Both the position numbers and the translations under genes were made by a program. Shown one piece after another: positions 37,385 to 45,313 of a DNA stretch of 64,000 nt. This DNA comes from Streptomyces sp. S.PB5 (GTDB taxonomy: Bacteria > Actinomycetota > Actinomycetes > Streptomycetales > Streptomycetaceae), in contig NZ_JAQMWP010000002.1 in the NCBI RefSeq assembly GCF_030403745.1, positions 744,001 to 808,000 on the forward strand, read 5' to 3'. The notes below the pieces were generated by a model. That model searched no databases and was not told the DNA's origin. It was given only the letters and a program-made list of their open reading frames with translations. Numbering within the stretch: position 1 is the first letter of the stretch; each line of letters starts with the position of its first letter.

Positions 37385-38866
37385 ATGCAGAAGGGGATGC
37401 ACACCGACACCGAGCGCTGCGTGCGCGCCGTCCGGTCCAAGGACGCCCGGTTCGACGGGTGGTTCTTCACGGCGGTCCTGACGACCCGGATCTACTGCCG
37501 GCCCAGCTGTCCGGTCGTGCCGCCCAAGCCGGAGAACATGACGTTCTACCCGAGCGCGGCCGCCTGTCAGCAGGCCGGCTTCCGGGCGTGCAAGCGGTGC
37601 CGCCCGGACACCAGCCCCGGCTCACCGGAGTGGAACCAGCGCGCGGACCTCGTCGCCCGGGCGATGCGGCTGATCGCCGACGGTGTCGTCGACCGCGAGG
37701 GCGTGCCCGGGCTCGCCGCCCGCCTCGGCTACAGCACCCGGCAGATCGAACGCCAGCTGCTCGCCGAACTCGGCGCGGGCCCGCTGGCCCTGGCCCGGGC
37801 CCAACGCGCCCAGACCGCACGCCTGTTGATCGAGACAACCCCGCTGCCCATGGCGGAGATCGCCTTCGCCGCGGGCTTCTCCTCCATCCGCACGTTCAAC
37901 GACACCGTGCGCGAGGTCTTCGCGCTCTCCCCGAGCGAACTGCGGGCCCGCAACCCCCGGAAGGCCGCCGGGCAGACCCCGGGCGCACTCACCCTGCGGC
38001 TGCCGTTCCGGGCACCCCTCAACCCCGACAACCTCTTCGGCCACCTCGCGGCGACGGCGGTACCGGGGGTGGAGGAGTGGCGGGGCGGCGCCTACCGGCG
38101 TACCCTCCGACTCCCGTACGGGCACGGCATCGTGACCCTCACCCCGAACCCCGACCACATCGGCTGCCGCCTCACCCTCAGCGATCTGCGCGATCTGACC
38201 GTCGCCATCAGCCGCTGCCGGCGCATGCTCGACCTGGACGCCGATCCGGTGGCGATCGACGACCAGTTGCGCACCGATCCGGTGCTGGCGCCGCTCGTCG
38301 ACAAGGCGCCCGGCCGCCGCGTACCACGGACGGTGGACGAGGCGGAGTTCGCCGTCCGGGCCGTCCTCGGTCAACAGGTCTCGACAGCGGCGGCCCGCAC
38401 CCACGCGGCCCGACTGGTCACCGCGCACGGCGACCCGGTGGACGACCCCGACGGGGGCCTCACCCACCTCTTCCCGGCCCCCGAGGCGCTCGCCGACCTC
38501 GACCCCGAGTCGCTGGCGATGCCCCGCACCCGGCGCAGCACGTTCACCACCCTCGTCGCCCAACTCGCCGACGGCTCCCTCAACCTGGGCGTCGAAGGCG
38601 ACTGGGCGCAGACCCGCGCCCGCCTCCTGGCCCTCCCCGGGTTCGGCCCCTGGACCGTCGACGTCATCGCCATGCGCGCCCTCGGCGACCCCGACGCCTT
38701 CCTCCCCACCGACCTCGGAATCCGCAAGGCGGCCCAGGAGCTGGGCCTCCCCTCGACCCCGGCGGCGCTCACCGCGCGGGCCGCGGTGTGGCGGCCTTGG
38801 CGCGCGTACGCGGTCCAGTACCTGTGGGCGACCGACAGCCACCCGATCAACTTCCTTCCTGTGTAA
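37385..38866 (+). CDS. alkA: Ada-like/AlkA fusion: DNA-3-methyladenine glycosylase
   Basis: A 493-residue DNA-repair protein. The N-terminal Ada methyl-acceptor zinc domain has four Cys in RIYCRPSCPVV and FRACKRCRPD; one Cys in this domain takes methyl groups from phosphotriesters. An AraC-type HTH follows (about residues 85-190), then the AlkA N-domain and the helix-hairpin-helix glycosylase with GFGPWTVDVIAMRAL and the catalytic Asp in DAFLPTDLG. It can thus sense methylation and excise alkylated bases. The gene lies 8 bp before ogt, so the two form a repair operon. Start: ATG 37385 or, less likely, 37400. Confidence 0.93.
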   Translation: MQKGMHTDTERCVRAVRSKDARFDGWFFTAVLTTRIYCRPSCPVVPPKPENMTFYPSAAACQQAGFRACKRCRPDTSPGSPEWNQRADLVARAMRLIADGVVDREGVPGLAARLGYSTRQIERQLLAELGAGPLALARAQRAQTARLLIETTPLPMAEIAFAAGFSSIRTFNDTVREVFALSPSELRARNPRKAAGQTPGALTLRLPFRAPLNPDNLFGHLAATAVPGVEEWRGGAYRRTLRLPYGHGIVTLTPNPDHIGCRLTLSDLRDLTVAISRCRRMLDLDADPVAIDDQLRTDPVLAPLVDKAPGRRVPRTVDEAEFAVRAVLGQQVSTAAARTHAARLVTAHGDPVDDPDGGLTHLFPAPEALADLDPESLAMPRTRRSTFTTLVAQLADGSLNLGVEGDWAQTRARLLALPGFGPWTVDVIAMRALGDPDAFLPTDLGIRKAAQELGLPSTPAALTARAAVWRPWRAYAVQYLWATDSHPINFLPV

Positions 38867-38874
38867 GGGAAACC

Positions 38875-39357
38875 ATGAAGCAGCACACCGTGTTGGACAG
38901 TCCCTACGGCCCCCTCACGCTCGTCGCCGAGGACGGCACTCTCTGCGGCCTCTACATGGCCGGCCAACGCCACCGCCCGCCGGAGGAGACCTTCGGCGCC
39001 CGCGACGACAGACCCTTCGGTGCGGCCGAGGAACAACTGGAGGCCTACTTCAAAGGCGAGTTGAAGGAGTTCACCCTCGAACTCCGGCTGAACGGGACGC
39101 CGTTCCAGCGCACCGTCTGGCGGCAACTGCGCCGCATCCCCTACGGCGAGACCCGCAGCTACGGCCAACTCGCCGACGCCCTGGGCAACCCGGGCGCCTC
39201 CCGTGCGGTCGGCCTCGCCAACGGCAAGAACCCGGTCGGCATCATCGTCCCCTGCCACCGCGTGGTCGGAGCGAACGGCAGCCTCACCGGCTACGGCGGC
39301 GGCCTGCAACGCAAGCAGCGCCTGCTGGACTTCGAGGGCGCGGCGGCGCTCTTCTAG
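38875..39357 (+). CDS. ogt: Methylated-DNA-protein cysteine methyltransferase
   Basis: A 160-residue suicide repair enzyme that takes O6-methyl or O4-methyl groups from guanine or thymine onto a Cys. The acceptor Cys127 lies in IVPCHRVVG. The DNA-binding helix RSYGQLADALGNPGASRAVG precedes it. It is 8 bp after the Ada/AlkA gene, with AAGGGAAACC as ribosome site. Its 3' end overlaps the convergent sirtuin gene by 4 bp. Confidence 0.95.
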   Translation: MKQHTVLDSPYGPLTLVAEDGTLCGLYMAGQRHRPPEETFGARDDRPFGAAEEQLEAYFKGELKEFTLELRLNGTPFQRTVWRQLRRIPYGETRSYGQLADALGNPGASRAVGLANGKNPVGIIVPCHRVVGANGSLTGYGGGLQRKQRLLDFEGAAALF

Positions 39358-40079
39358 CCGCCCAGCCCCCGGAGCAGCGCGGGCAGCGCCGTCCCGATCG
39401 GCTCCCTGACCACCTCGTCGGCGAGATCGTCGTACGGTGTCGGCTCGGCGTTGACGATGACCAGCCGGGCCCCGTGGTCGGCGGCGACGCCCGCGAGGCC
39501 CGCCGCCGGCTGGACCTGGAGGCTGGTGCCGACGGCGATGAAGACCTGGCAGGCCTTGGTGATCGCGACGGCCTCGCCGAGGACGACCGGGTCGAGGCGC
39601 TCGCCGAACATCACGGTCGCCGACTTGAGGATCGCGCCGCACTTCCGGCACGGCGGATCGTCCTCACCGGCCTCGACACGGGCGAGCGCGTCCTCCATCG
39701 GCCCGCGCGCATGGCATCCCGTGCAGACGACACTGCGTGCGCTGCCGTGGAGTTCGAGCACCTTGCGGTCCGGCATCCCGGCGAGCTGGTGGAGGCCGTC
39801 CACGTTCTGCGTGATCACCCGCACCGGCACGCCGGTCCGCTCCAGCTCGGCCACCGCGAAATGCGCGGCATTCGGCTCGACATCGAGCGTCCGGTTCTCC
39901 CGCCGCATCTGCCAGGAGCGCCGCCGGATCTCCGGATCGCCCATGTAGTACTCGTACGTCACGAGTTTCTCGGCCTCGGGATCCCGCCGCCACAGTCCAT
40001 TCGGGCCGCGATAATCCGGGATCCCGGAATCGGTCGAAATACCTGCGCCACTGAGAAGGGCGACGAGAGGCTTGTTCAT
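39354..40079 (-). CDS. Sir2-family NAD-dependent deacylase
   Basis: A 241-residue sirtuin. It has GAGISTDSGIPDYRG at the NAD site, TQNVDGLHQ, catalytic His in LELHGS, and a zinc ribbon with CTGC and CRKC pairs. It removes acyl groups from protein lysines and makes O-acetyl-ADP-ribose plus nicotinamide. The absence of the Tyr/Arg pair of SirT5-like desuccinylases near AHFA is tentative. The macro-domain protein at 30224 uses the product of this reaction. Convergent overlap with ogt. Confidence 0.95.
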   Translation of the reverse strand: MNKPLVALLSGAGISTDSGIPDYRGPNGLWRRDPEAEKLVTYEYYMGDPEIRRRSWQMRRENRTLDVEPNAAHFAVAELERTGVPVRVITQNVDGLHQLAGMPDRKVLELHGSARSVVCTGCHARGPMEDALARVEAGEDDPPCRKCGAILKSATVMFGERLDPVVLGEAVAITKACQVFIAVGTSLQVQPAAGLAGVAADHGARLVIVNAEPTPYDDLADEVVREPIGTALPALLRGLGG

Positions 40080-40125
40080 GCGGCCGAGAGTAGATCGTGA
40101 AAGCGGCCGCGGTCGAACAGTTATA

Positions 40126-40407
40126 TTACTCGTCGTCCTTCTCCTGAACCGGCCCGAACGGCTCGATCCGCGGATTCGCGAACGGCCCGCGATACGAGCC
40201 CTCCGTCTCCGGCGTGCCCTGGATCCGTGCCCCGGCCTCCTCGGTCACCAGCAGTGCGTAGGTGCCGTGTGCCGGGTCCACGGGGACCAGGCCGTACGCC
40301 GTGTCGACCTCGTCGTCGGCGAGGCCGAGACGCCGGCGGGCGTCCTCCAGCGTGGCCCCCGACGGGAGCGTCACGGTGATGAGGACGGTGGGGCCCTGGG
40401 CAGCCAT
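40126..40407 (-). CDS. Small protein downstream of subtilase
   Basis: A 93-residue soluble protein: beta-rich start TVLITVTLPSGATLEDARRRLGL, then DEVDTAYGLVPVDPAHGTYALLVTEE and an acidic tail. I do not recognise a named family. It is encoded 25 bp after the S8 peptidase gene in the same direction, so the two are probably co-transcribed. A fold of I9-type propeptide or inhibitor would fit the size and the hydrophobic/charged alternation, but this is a guess. Confidence 0.75.
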   Translation of the reverse strand: MAAQGPTVLITVTLPSGATLEDARRRLGLADDEVDTAYGLVPVDPAHGTYALLVTEEAGARIQGTPETEGSYRGPFANPRIEPFGPVQEKDDE

Positions 40408-40432
40408 GGATCTCCTAGGAGCGGCCGGGGTG

Positions 40433-41779
40433 CTAGAGCTTGCGCACCGCCTGGACGATCGACGAGGTGTCGATGATGCCGTACCCGTAGTCGTAGTCGA
40501 AGCCCGACTGGCCCGAGTCGCGGGCGGTACGGCGGATCAGCGTACGCATCCGGGAGGGCGGGAAGGCCGTGGCCGACAGCTTGGTGCGCAGGGCCGCGAC
40601 GACCCCCGCGGCGACCGGACAGGCGGCCGAGGTCCCGGAGTCCGGGCTGTTCGGACCGAACGCCTTGGAGCCGCTGAAGTGCGTGTACGTGGCGATGTCG
40701 GGCTTGCGCACGGAGAGTCGGCCCGGACCCTGGGAGGAGTAGCCGACCCGGGCGTCACGCGTGTCCACACCCGCCACCGACAGCGCCTTGGGGTGCGAGT
40801 TCGCCCCGTTGATGGGCCGGTTGGGGAATCCGCAGCGGCCGTCGGGGCAGTCGCGGCCGCAGTTGCCCGCGGCGAACAGGATGTCGGCGCCGGACTGCTC
40901 CAGCGCGGCCAGGATGAGGTTGAAGGGGTGGGCCCGGTTGTCGGAGTAGTTGCCCGGGTGCCCCGGCGGGAAGTCCCAGCTCGGCTTGAACGAACCCCAG
41001 CTGTTGCTGACGACCAGCCTGCGCCGCTCGCGCGGCATCTGCTCCAGGAGCGACCACAGGTGCGCGTACGCGGAGATCGCGTCGGAGAGCAGACCCTCCA
41101 TCACCGTGGCGCCCTGCCGCTGCGAGAGCAGCACGGGAATGTCGATGAGGGAGACCTTGCGGGCGACGATCAGCGAGTCGAAGGCGCACATCGTGCCGTG
41201 GTGCACGGGGAACTGCCCGAAGTTGCCGGTCACCCCCGGCGGCTTCCAGCTGCGCGCCGCGTCGACCGTCACGGGCGTGCCCAGCGCCTGCCCGAGGTGG
41301 GCGACGTTGATGCCGGTGTCGACGATAGCCAGCGGTACGTCGCTGCCGTCGAGCCCTTCGCTGATCAGCGCGTTGGTGACGGCCTTCTGCACGTCGTGCC
41401 AGTCCCCGACCGGTGGCGTCCCGCCGCAGGTGGGCATGGTCTCGACGGCCGGGTCGGAGGAGACCCCGACGATGTCCGGCCGCGCCGTGCCGAGCAGCGC
41501 CAGCCGGCTCGCGCCGTCACGGTCCTGGATCTCGCCGCGCACCAGGACGCTCGCGTCCTCCGGGGCCAGCGAGAAGGTGAGCGGCTGGTCCAGCGAGAGC
41601 GGATCGCCGTCGGAGAAGGCCGGCTTGGCCTGCGGCACCGGAACCGGTGTGAAGTCGGGGTCCACCGAGACCCCGGGAACCGAGCCGACGACCTCGTCGG
41701 CGGGCGGTGTGCTGACCGACGGATCCACGACCGCCTGAACGACATCGCGTTCTGGGCGCACCTGAATGATTACCCGCAT
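40433..41779 (-). CDS. S8 (subtilisin-family) serine peptidase, apparently intracellular
   Basis: A 448-residue peptidase with the Asp-His-Ser triad at Asp154 (AIVDTGIN), His194 (HHGTMCA) and Ser384 (SGTSAACP), and Asn306 in FAAGN as oxyanion residue. The ATG at 41779 has a GGGGG ribosome site. There is no signal peptide and no transmembrane segment. The first 145 residues (RVIIQVRPERDVVQAVVD, PGVSVDPDFTPVPVPQ) are unlike a standard secreted pro-subtilisin and may be a fused I9-like or substrate domain. A 93-residue protein follows. Likely a cytoplasmic or specialised processing peptidase. Confidence 0.88.
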   Translation of the reverse strand: MRVIIQVRPERDVVQAVVDPSVSTPPADEVVGSVPGVSVDPDFTPVPVPQAKPAFSDGDPLSLDQPLTFSLAPEDASVLVRGEIQDRDGASRLALLGTARPDIVGVSSDPAVETMPTCGGTPPVGDWHDVQKAVTNALISEGLDGSDVPLAIVDTGINVAHLGQALGTPVTVDAARSWKPPGVTGNFGQFPVHHGTMCAFDSLIVARKVSLIDIPVLLSQRQGATVMEGLLSDAISAYAHLWSLLEQMPRERRRLVVSNSWGSFKPSWDFPPGHPGNYSDNRAHPFNLILAALEQSGADILFAAGNCGRDCPDGRCGFPNRPINGANSHPKALSVAGVDTRDARVGYSSQGPGRLSVRKPDIATYTHFSGSKAFGPNSPDSGTSAACPVAAGVVAALRTKLSATAFPPSRMRTLIRRTARDSGQSGFDYDYGYGIIDTSSIVQAVRKL

Positions 41780-41932
41780 GTGTCCCCCTGTAATTGAATC
41801 CGGAAGCACGAGAAACAAACGCCACCGGTACCTGCGGATAAGGCGAGGATTGCAAGCTATTGGTGCCGGTGCAGGGGGTCCATACGTTCAAGGGCGTAGC
41901 TTTTGGCGGAGGTATCGGGAAAGGGGAAAAGC

Positions 41933-42424
41933 TCAGGAAACCCTTCGGCCGTTCTCCAGCTCGGCCGTCCCCACGCCCTCCGCGAGCACGTCGAGCGCGA
42001 CCCGTACCCGGGGCCCCAGGGTGCCCAGCAGATAGTCGTCCAGTTCCTCGCGCGGTACGAGCCGCCAGGACAGCAGCTCCTCCTCCTGCAGCCGGATCGC
42101 CTTCAGGTCGTCCTCGCCGAGCACGCCACCGTCGTACAGATACGCCACCAGCGGCGGCCAGCCCGCCCGGTACACCCAGTCCACCGCGAGCAGCCGCCCG
42201 AGCTCGCGGTCGAGACCGATCTCCTCCAGCGTCTCGCGGCGCGCGCCCTGGCGCGGGGTCTCGCCGTCGTCGGACTCGATCGTGCCGCCCGGAAGCGCCC
42301 AGCCCTCACGGTAGTTGGGCTCGACGAGCAGCACCCGGCCCTCCGCGTCCCGGAAGAGCGCGGCGGCACCGGACAGGACACGGGGCAGACCCGCGATGTA
42401 CGCGGCGAAGTCATCAGTGCTCAT
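41933..42424 (-). CDS. Nudix hydrolase
   Basis: A 163-residue Nudix protein. The Nudix box starts GGTIESDDGE and ends RRETLEEIG, giving the G-x5-E-x7-REUxEExGU pattern with the metal-binding Glu residues. It hydrolyses a nucleoside diphosphate linked to another moiety; candidates include ADP-ribose and oxidised nucleotides. It is 42 bp after the ADP-ribosylglycohydrolase gene in the same direction, which makes an ADP-ribose substrate plausible but unproven. Confidence 0.93.
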   Translation of the reverse strand: MSTDDFAAYIAGLPRVLSGAAALFRDAEGRVLLVEPNYREGWALPGGTIESDDGETPRQGARRETLEEIGLDRELGRLLAVDWVYRAGWPPLVAYLYDGGVLGEDDLKAIRLQEEELLSWRLVPREELDDYLLGTLGPRVRVALDVLAEGVGTAELENGRRVS

Positions 42425-42466
42425 CCAGGAAGAGTAGTCCGGCGCCGGACGCCCTCCCCGCGACGC

Positions 42467-43537
42467 TCACTCCGTCCCCACCAACCGCAGTGTCCGCTCG
42501 GCGAGTTCACTGATCCGCACCCCGTCGAACCCGAACACCGCACTGCGCACGGTGTCCTCCAGCGGCTCCTTCCACTGCGCCGGAATCGCCTCGGCCCCGC
42601 TCAGCACCCCGGCCACCGACCCCGCGGTCGCCCCGTTGGAGTCGGTGTCCAGCCCGCCCCGCACGGTCAGCGTGACGGTCCGGGTGAAGTCGCCGTCGCC
42701 GTACAGCAGCCCGGCGGTGAGCACCGCGGCGTTCGGGACGGTGTGGATCCAGCCCATCCCGGAGGTCTCCTCGGCGACCGTACCGAGCGTGTCCTCCCAG
42801 GTCATCCGGGTGTCGTGCAGGGACATCACGCGCCGCACGGTCCGCGCGAGGCGGCTGCTCGCCGGTACGACGGTCAGCGCCTCGTCCAGCGCCTGCCGCA
42901 CCGTCGACGAGGTGAACGCCGCCGACACCAGCGCCGCCGCCCACATCGCGCCGTACACCCCGTTGCCGGTGTGCGACAGCACCGCGTCCCGGCGGGCCAG
43001 GGAGGCGGCGCGGCGGGGGACGCCGGGGGAGGTCCAGCCGTAGATGTCGGCGCGGATGAGGGCGCCGATCCACTCCTGGTAGGGGTTGTCGTACGTCGCC
43101 GTCAGCGGCGGTTTCAGCCCGTTGGCGAGGTTGCGGTACGCGGCCCGCTCCGCGGTGAACGTCTGCGAGTACGGCAGCCTCAGCAGCCACAGGTCCCCGA
43201 CCTGCTCGGTGCTGAAGCCGAAGCCGTGGGTCTCCAGGAGGTCCAGGCCGAGGATCGCGTAGTCCACGTCGTCGTCGCGGCAGCTGCCGTGGATGCGGCC
43301 GCGCACGCACTGGCGCCACTCGGGGCGCAGCTCGAAGCCGTCGCTCTCGCTGGGCGGCTCGGGCAGATAGTCGGTCAGCGGCAGGGCGGCGGCCTGCCGC
43401 AGATAGCGGTCGATCCGGTCCCGCGTCCACAGGTCGCCCTGCTCGACCGGCTTGCCGAGCATGTTGCCCGCGATCCGGCCCAGCCACCCCCCGAGGACGC
43501 GGTCGTCGAGCTCTGGTGCGGTGCCCACAGGGGTCAT
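42467..43537 (-). CDS. ADP-ribosylglycohydrolase-family protein
   Basis: A 356-residue all-alpha ARH protein. It has the N-terminal LGGWLGRIAGNMLGKPVE, the metal-site Asp run CRDDDVDYAILGLDL and the C-terminal GGLDTDSNGATAGSVAG, the two places where the paired Mg2+ ions bind. It should cleave ADP-ribose from proteins or O-acetyl-ADP-ribose. The GTG/ATG choice: the ATG at 43537 starts MTPVGTAPELDDRVLGG. It is first of a short operon with the Nudix gene and divergent from glycerate kinase. Confidence 0.9.
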   Translation of the reverse strand: MTPVGTAPELDDRVLGGWLGRIAGNMLGKPVEQGDLWTRDRIDRYLRQAAALPLTDYLPEPPSESDGFELRPEWRQCVRGRIHGSCRDDDVDYAILGLDLLETHGFGFSTEQVGDLWLLRLPYSQTFTAERAAYRNLANGLKPPLTATYDNPYQEWIGALIRADIYGWTSPGVPRRAASLARRDAVLSHTGNGVYGAMWAAALVSAAFTSSTVRQALDEALTVVPASSRLARTVRRVMSLHDTRMTWEDTLGTVAEETSGMGWIHTVPNAAVLTAGLLYGDGDFTRTVTLTVRGGLDTDSNGATAGSVAGVLSGAEAIPAQWKEPLEDTVRSAVFGFDGVRISELAERTLRLVGTE

Positions 43538-43707
43538 GGTTCCGGTTTACCCGATTCCGTAGGCCCGCACAGTGGGGCCGAAGGACCTTCGTAGGTCCTT
43601 CTCAAGGTCCGGGCGGGGGCATGACGGCGGGGGGTGCCGCCGGTTATGGTCGCAGCGGCGCGACTGGCCTGACATGCGTGAGGCCCGGAGAGCAAGGGGA
43701 ATGCAAG

Positions 43708-44859
43708 GTGGCGAACGCTGCAGGCATCGGTGCCCAGAGGGTGCTCATCGCCGCGGACAAGTTCAAAGGATCGCTGACGGCCGTCCAGGTCGCCGAGCGG
43801 GTCACGGCCGGGCTGCGCCGGGTCGTGCCGGGGCTCGACGTCGAGGCGCTGCCGGTGGCCGACGGCGGCGACGGGACCGTGGACGCGGCGGTCGCGGCCG
43901 GTTTCGAGCGGCACGAGGTCCAGGTCGCCGGCCCCCTCGGCGAGGAGGTCACGGCCGCTTTCGCGTTGCGCGGCGACACGGCCGTCGTGGAGATGGCCGA
44001 GGCCAGCGGCCTCCAGCGGCTCCCCCAGGGCGTCTTCGCCCCCCTCACGGCCTCCACGTACGGCTCCGGCGAGCTGCTGCGGGCCGCGCTCGACGCGGGC
44101 GCCCGCACGATCGTCTTCGGTGTCGGCGGCAGCGCCACCACCGACGGCGGCGCCGGCATGCTCACCGCGCTCGGGGCCCGCTTCCTCGACAAGGACGGCG
44201 AGCCGGTCTCCCCGGGCGGCGGCGGCCTCGCCGACCTCGCCACGGCCGATCTGTCGGGCCTGGACCCGCGCCTGACCGACATCGAGTTCGTCCTCGCCAG
44301 CGACGTCGACAACCCGCTGACCGGTCCGAAGGGTGCCCCCGCGGTCTACGGCCCGCAGAAGGGCGCCTCCCCGGACGACGTGAAGACCCTCGACGAGGCC
44401 CTCGCGCACTACGCGCGCGTGCTGGAGGAAGCGGCCGGCCCGAAGGCCGCCGAGTACGCGGCCTCGCCCGGCGCGGGCGCCGCGGGCGGCATCGGCTACG
44501 GCGCCCTCCTGGTCGGCGCCCGCTTCCGCGCCGGCATCGAGGTCATGCTCGACGTCCTCGGCTTCGCCCCCGCCCTGGAGAAGGCCACCCTCGTCATCAC
44601 CGGTGAGGGCTCCCTCGACGAACAGACCCTCCACGGCAAGGCCCCCGCGGGCGTCGCCGCCGCGGCCCGCGCCGCCGACAAGGAGGTCGTCGCGGTCTGC
44701 GGCCGCCTCGCCCTCCCCCCACAGGCCCTCGGCAGGGCGGGCATCCGCCGCGCGTACCCGCTCACCGAGGTGGAGCCGGACGTGGCGAAGTGCATCGCGG
44801 ACGCGGGCCCGATCCTGGAACGGGTGGCGGAGCAGATCGGCCGGGACTTTCTGAGCTGA
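43708..44859 (+). CDS. Glycerate kinase (GlxK/GarK family)
   Basis: A 383-residue kinase phosphorylating D-glycerate. The family start VLIAADKFKGSL, PVADGGDGT near the substrate site, GVGGSATTDGGAGML and GEGSLDEQTLHGKAP are all present. The GTG at 43708 is preferred since AAGGGGA lies seven bases upstream; longer frames upstream shadow the promoter. The reaction could recycle glyoxylate-derived glycerate, and the ethylmalonyl-CoA pathway elsewhere in the window makes glyoxylate. That link is inference. Confidence 0.92.
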   Translation: MANAAGIGAQRVLIAADKFKGSLTAVQVAERVTAGLRRVVPGLDVEALPVADGGDGTVDAAVAAGFERHEVQVAGPLGEEVTAAFALRGDTAVVEMAEASGLQRLPQGVFAPLTASTYGSGELLRAALDAGARTIVFGVGGSATTDGGAGMLTALGARFLDKDGEPVSPGGGGLADLATADLSGLDPRLTDIEFVLASDVDNPLTGPKGAPAVYGPQKGASPDDVKTLDEALAHYARVLEEAAGPKAAEYAASPGAGAAGGIGYGALLVGARFRAGIEVMLDVLGFAPALEKATLVITGEGSLDEQTLHGKAPAGVAAAARAADKEVVAVCGRLALPPQALGRAGIRRAYPLTEVEPDVAKCIADAGPILERVAEQIGRDFLS

Positions 44860-45313
44860 ACGGCCCCGACGCACCGCCGGGGCGGCACCGAAGCCGAGCG
44901 GAACTGGTCGGCACGGCGGGTCGCGCCGAGTCGGGTTCGCGCCTGTCGATGGGGGTGCATCGAGCCTGGGCGGGGCATGTCGGCGGTGCTGGGCTGTGGC
45001 TGTCCGTGGGGCGCGCTGAGCGTGTGCTGGGCTTGTCGGTGGGGTGCGGTGGGCCTGAGCCGTGCTTGCGGGCAGGGCCGCGCCGAGTCGGAGCGGTGTC
45101 TGCCGGCGGGGCCCACGTGCCCTGAGCTGCGATTGTCGGCGGGGCGCGCTGAGCGTGTGCTGGGTTTGTCGGTGGGGGCGCGACGGGCCTGAGCCGTGCT
45201 TGCGGGCAGGGCCGCGCCGAGTCGGAGCGGTGTCTGCCGGCGGGGCCCACCTGTCCCGAGCCGCGCCCTCGGCCGGGTGCCGGTCCCGCCGGGGCACTCC
45301 CGACCCCGGCCGC
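44860..45313. repeat. Intergenic tandem repeat, two ~133-bp copies
   Basis: Copy one runs about 45001-45133 and copy two about 45134-45267. They differ by a few substitutions and one 1-bp indel, with shared blocks such as GCGCGCTGAGCGTGTGCTGGG and CCTGAGCCGTGCTTGCGGGCA. A partial, more diverged unit precedes (44950-45000). Short submotifs TGTCGGTGGGG / TGTCGGCGGGG / TGTCCGTGGGG recur. It lies between the convergent glycerate kinase and PucR-like genes, in a gene-free stretch of 454 bp. Open frames across it look like repeat artefacts. Confidence 0.75.
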
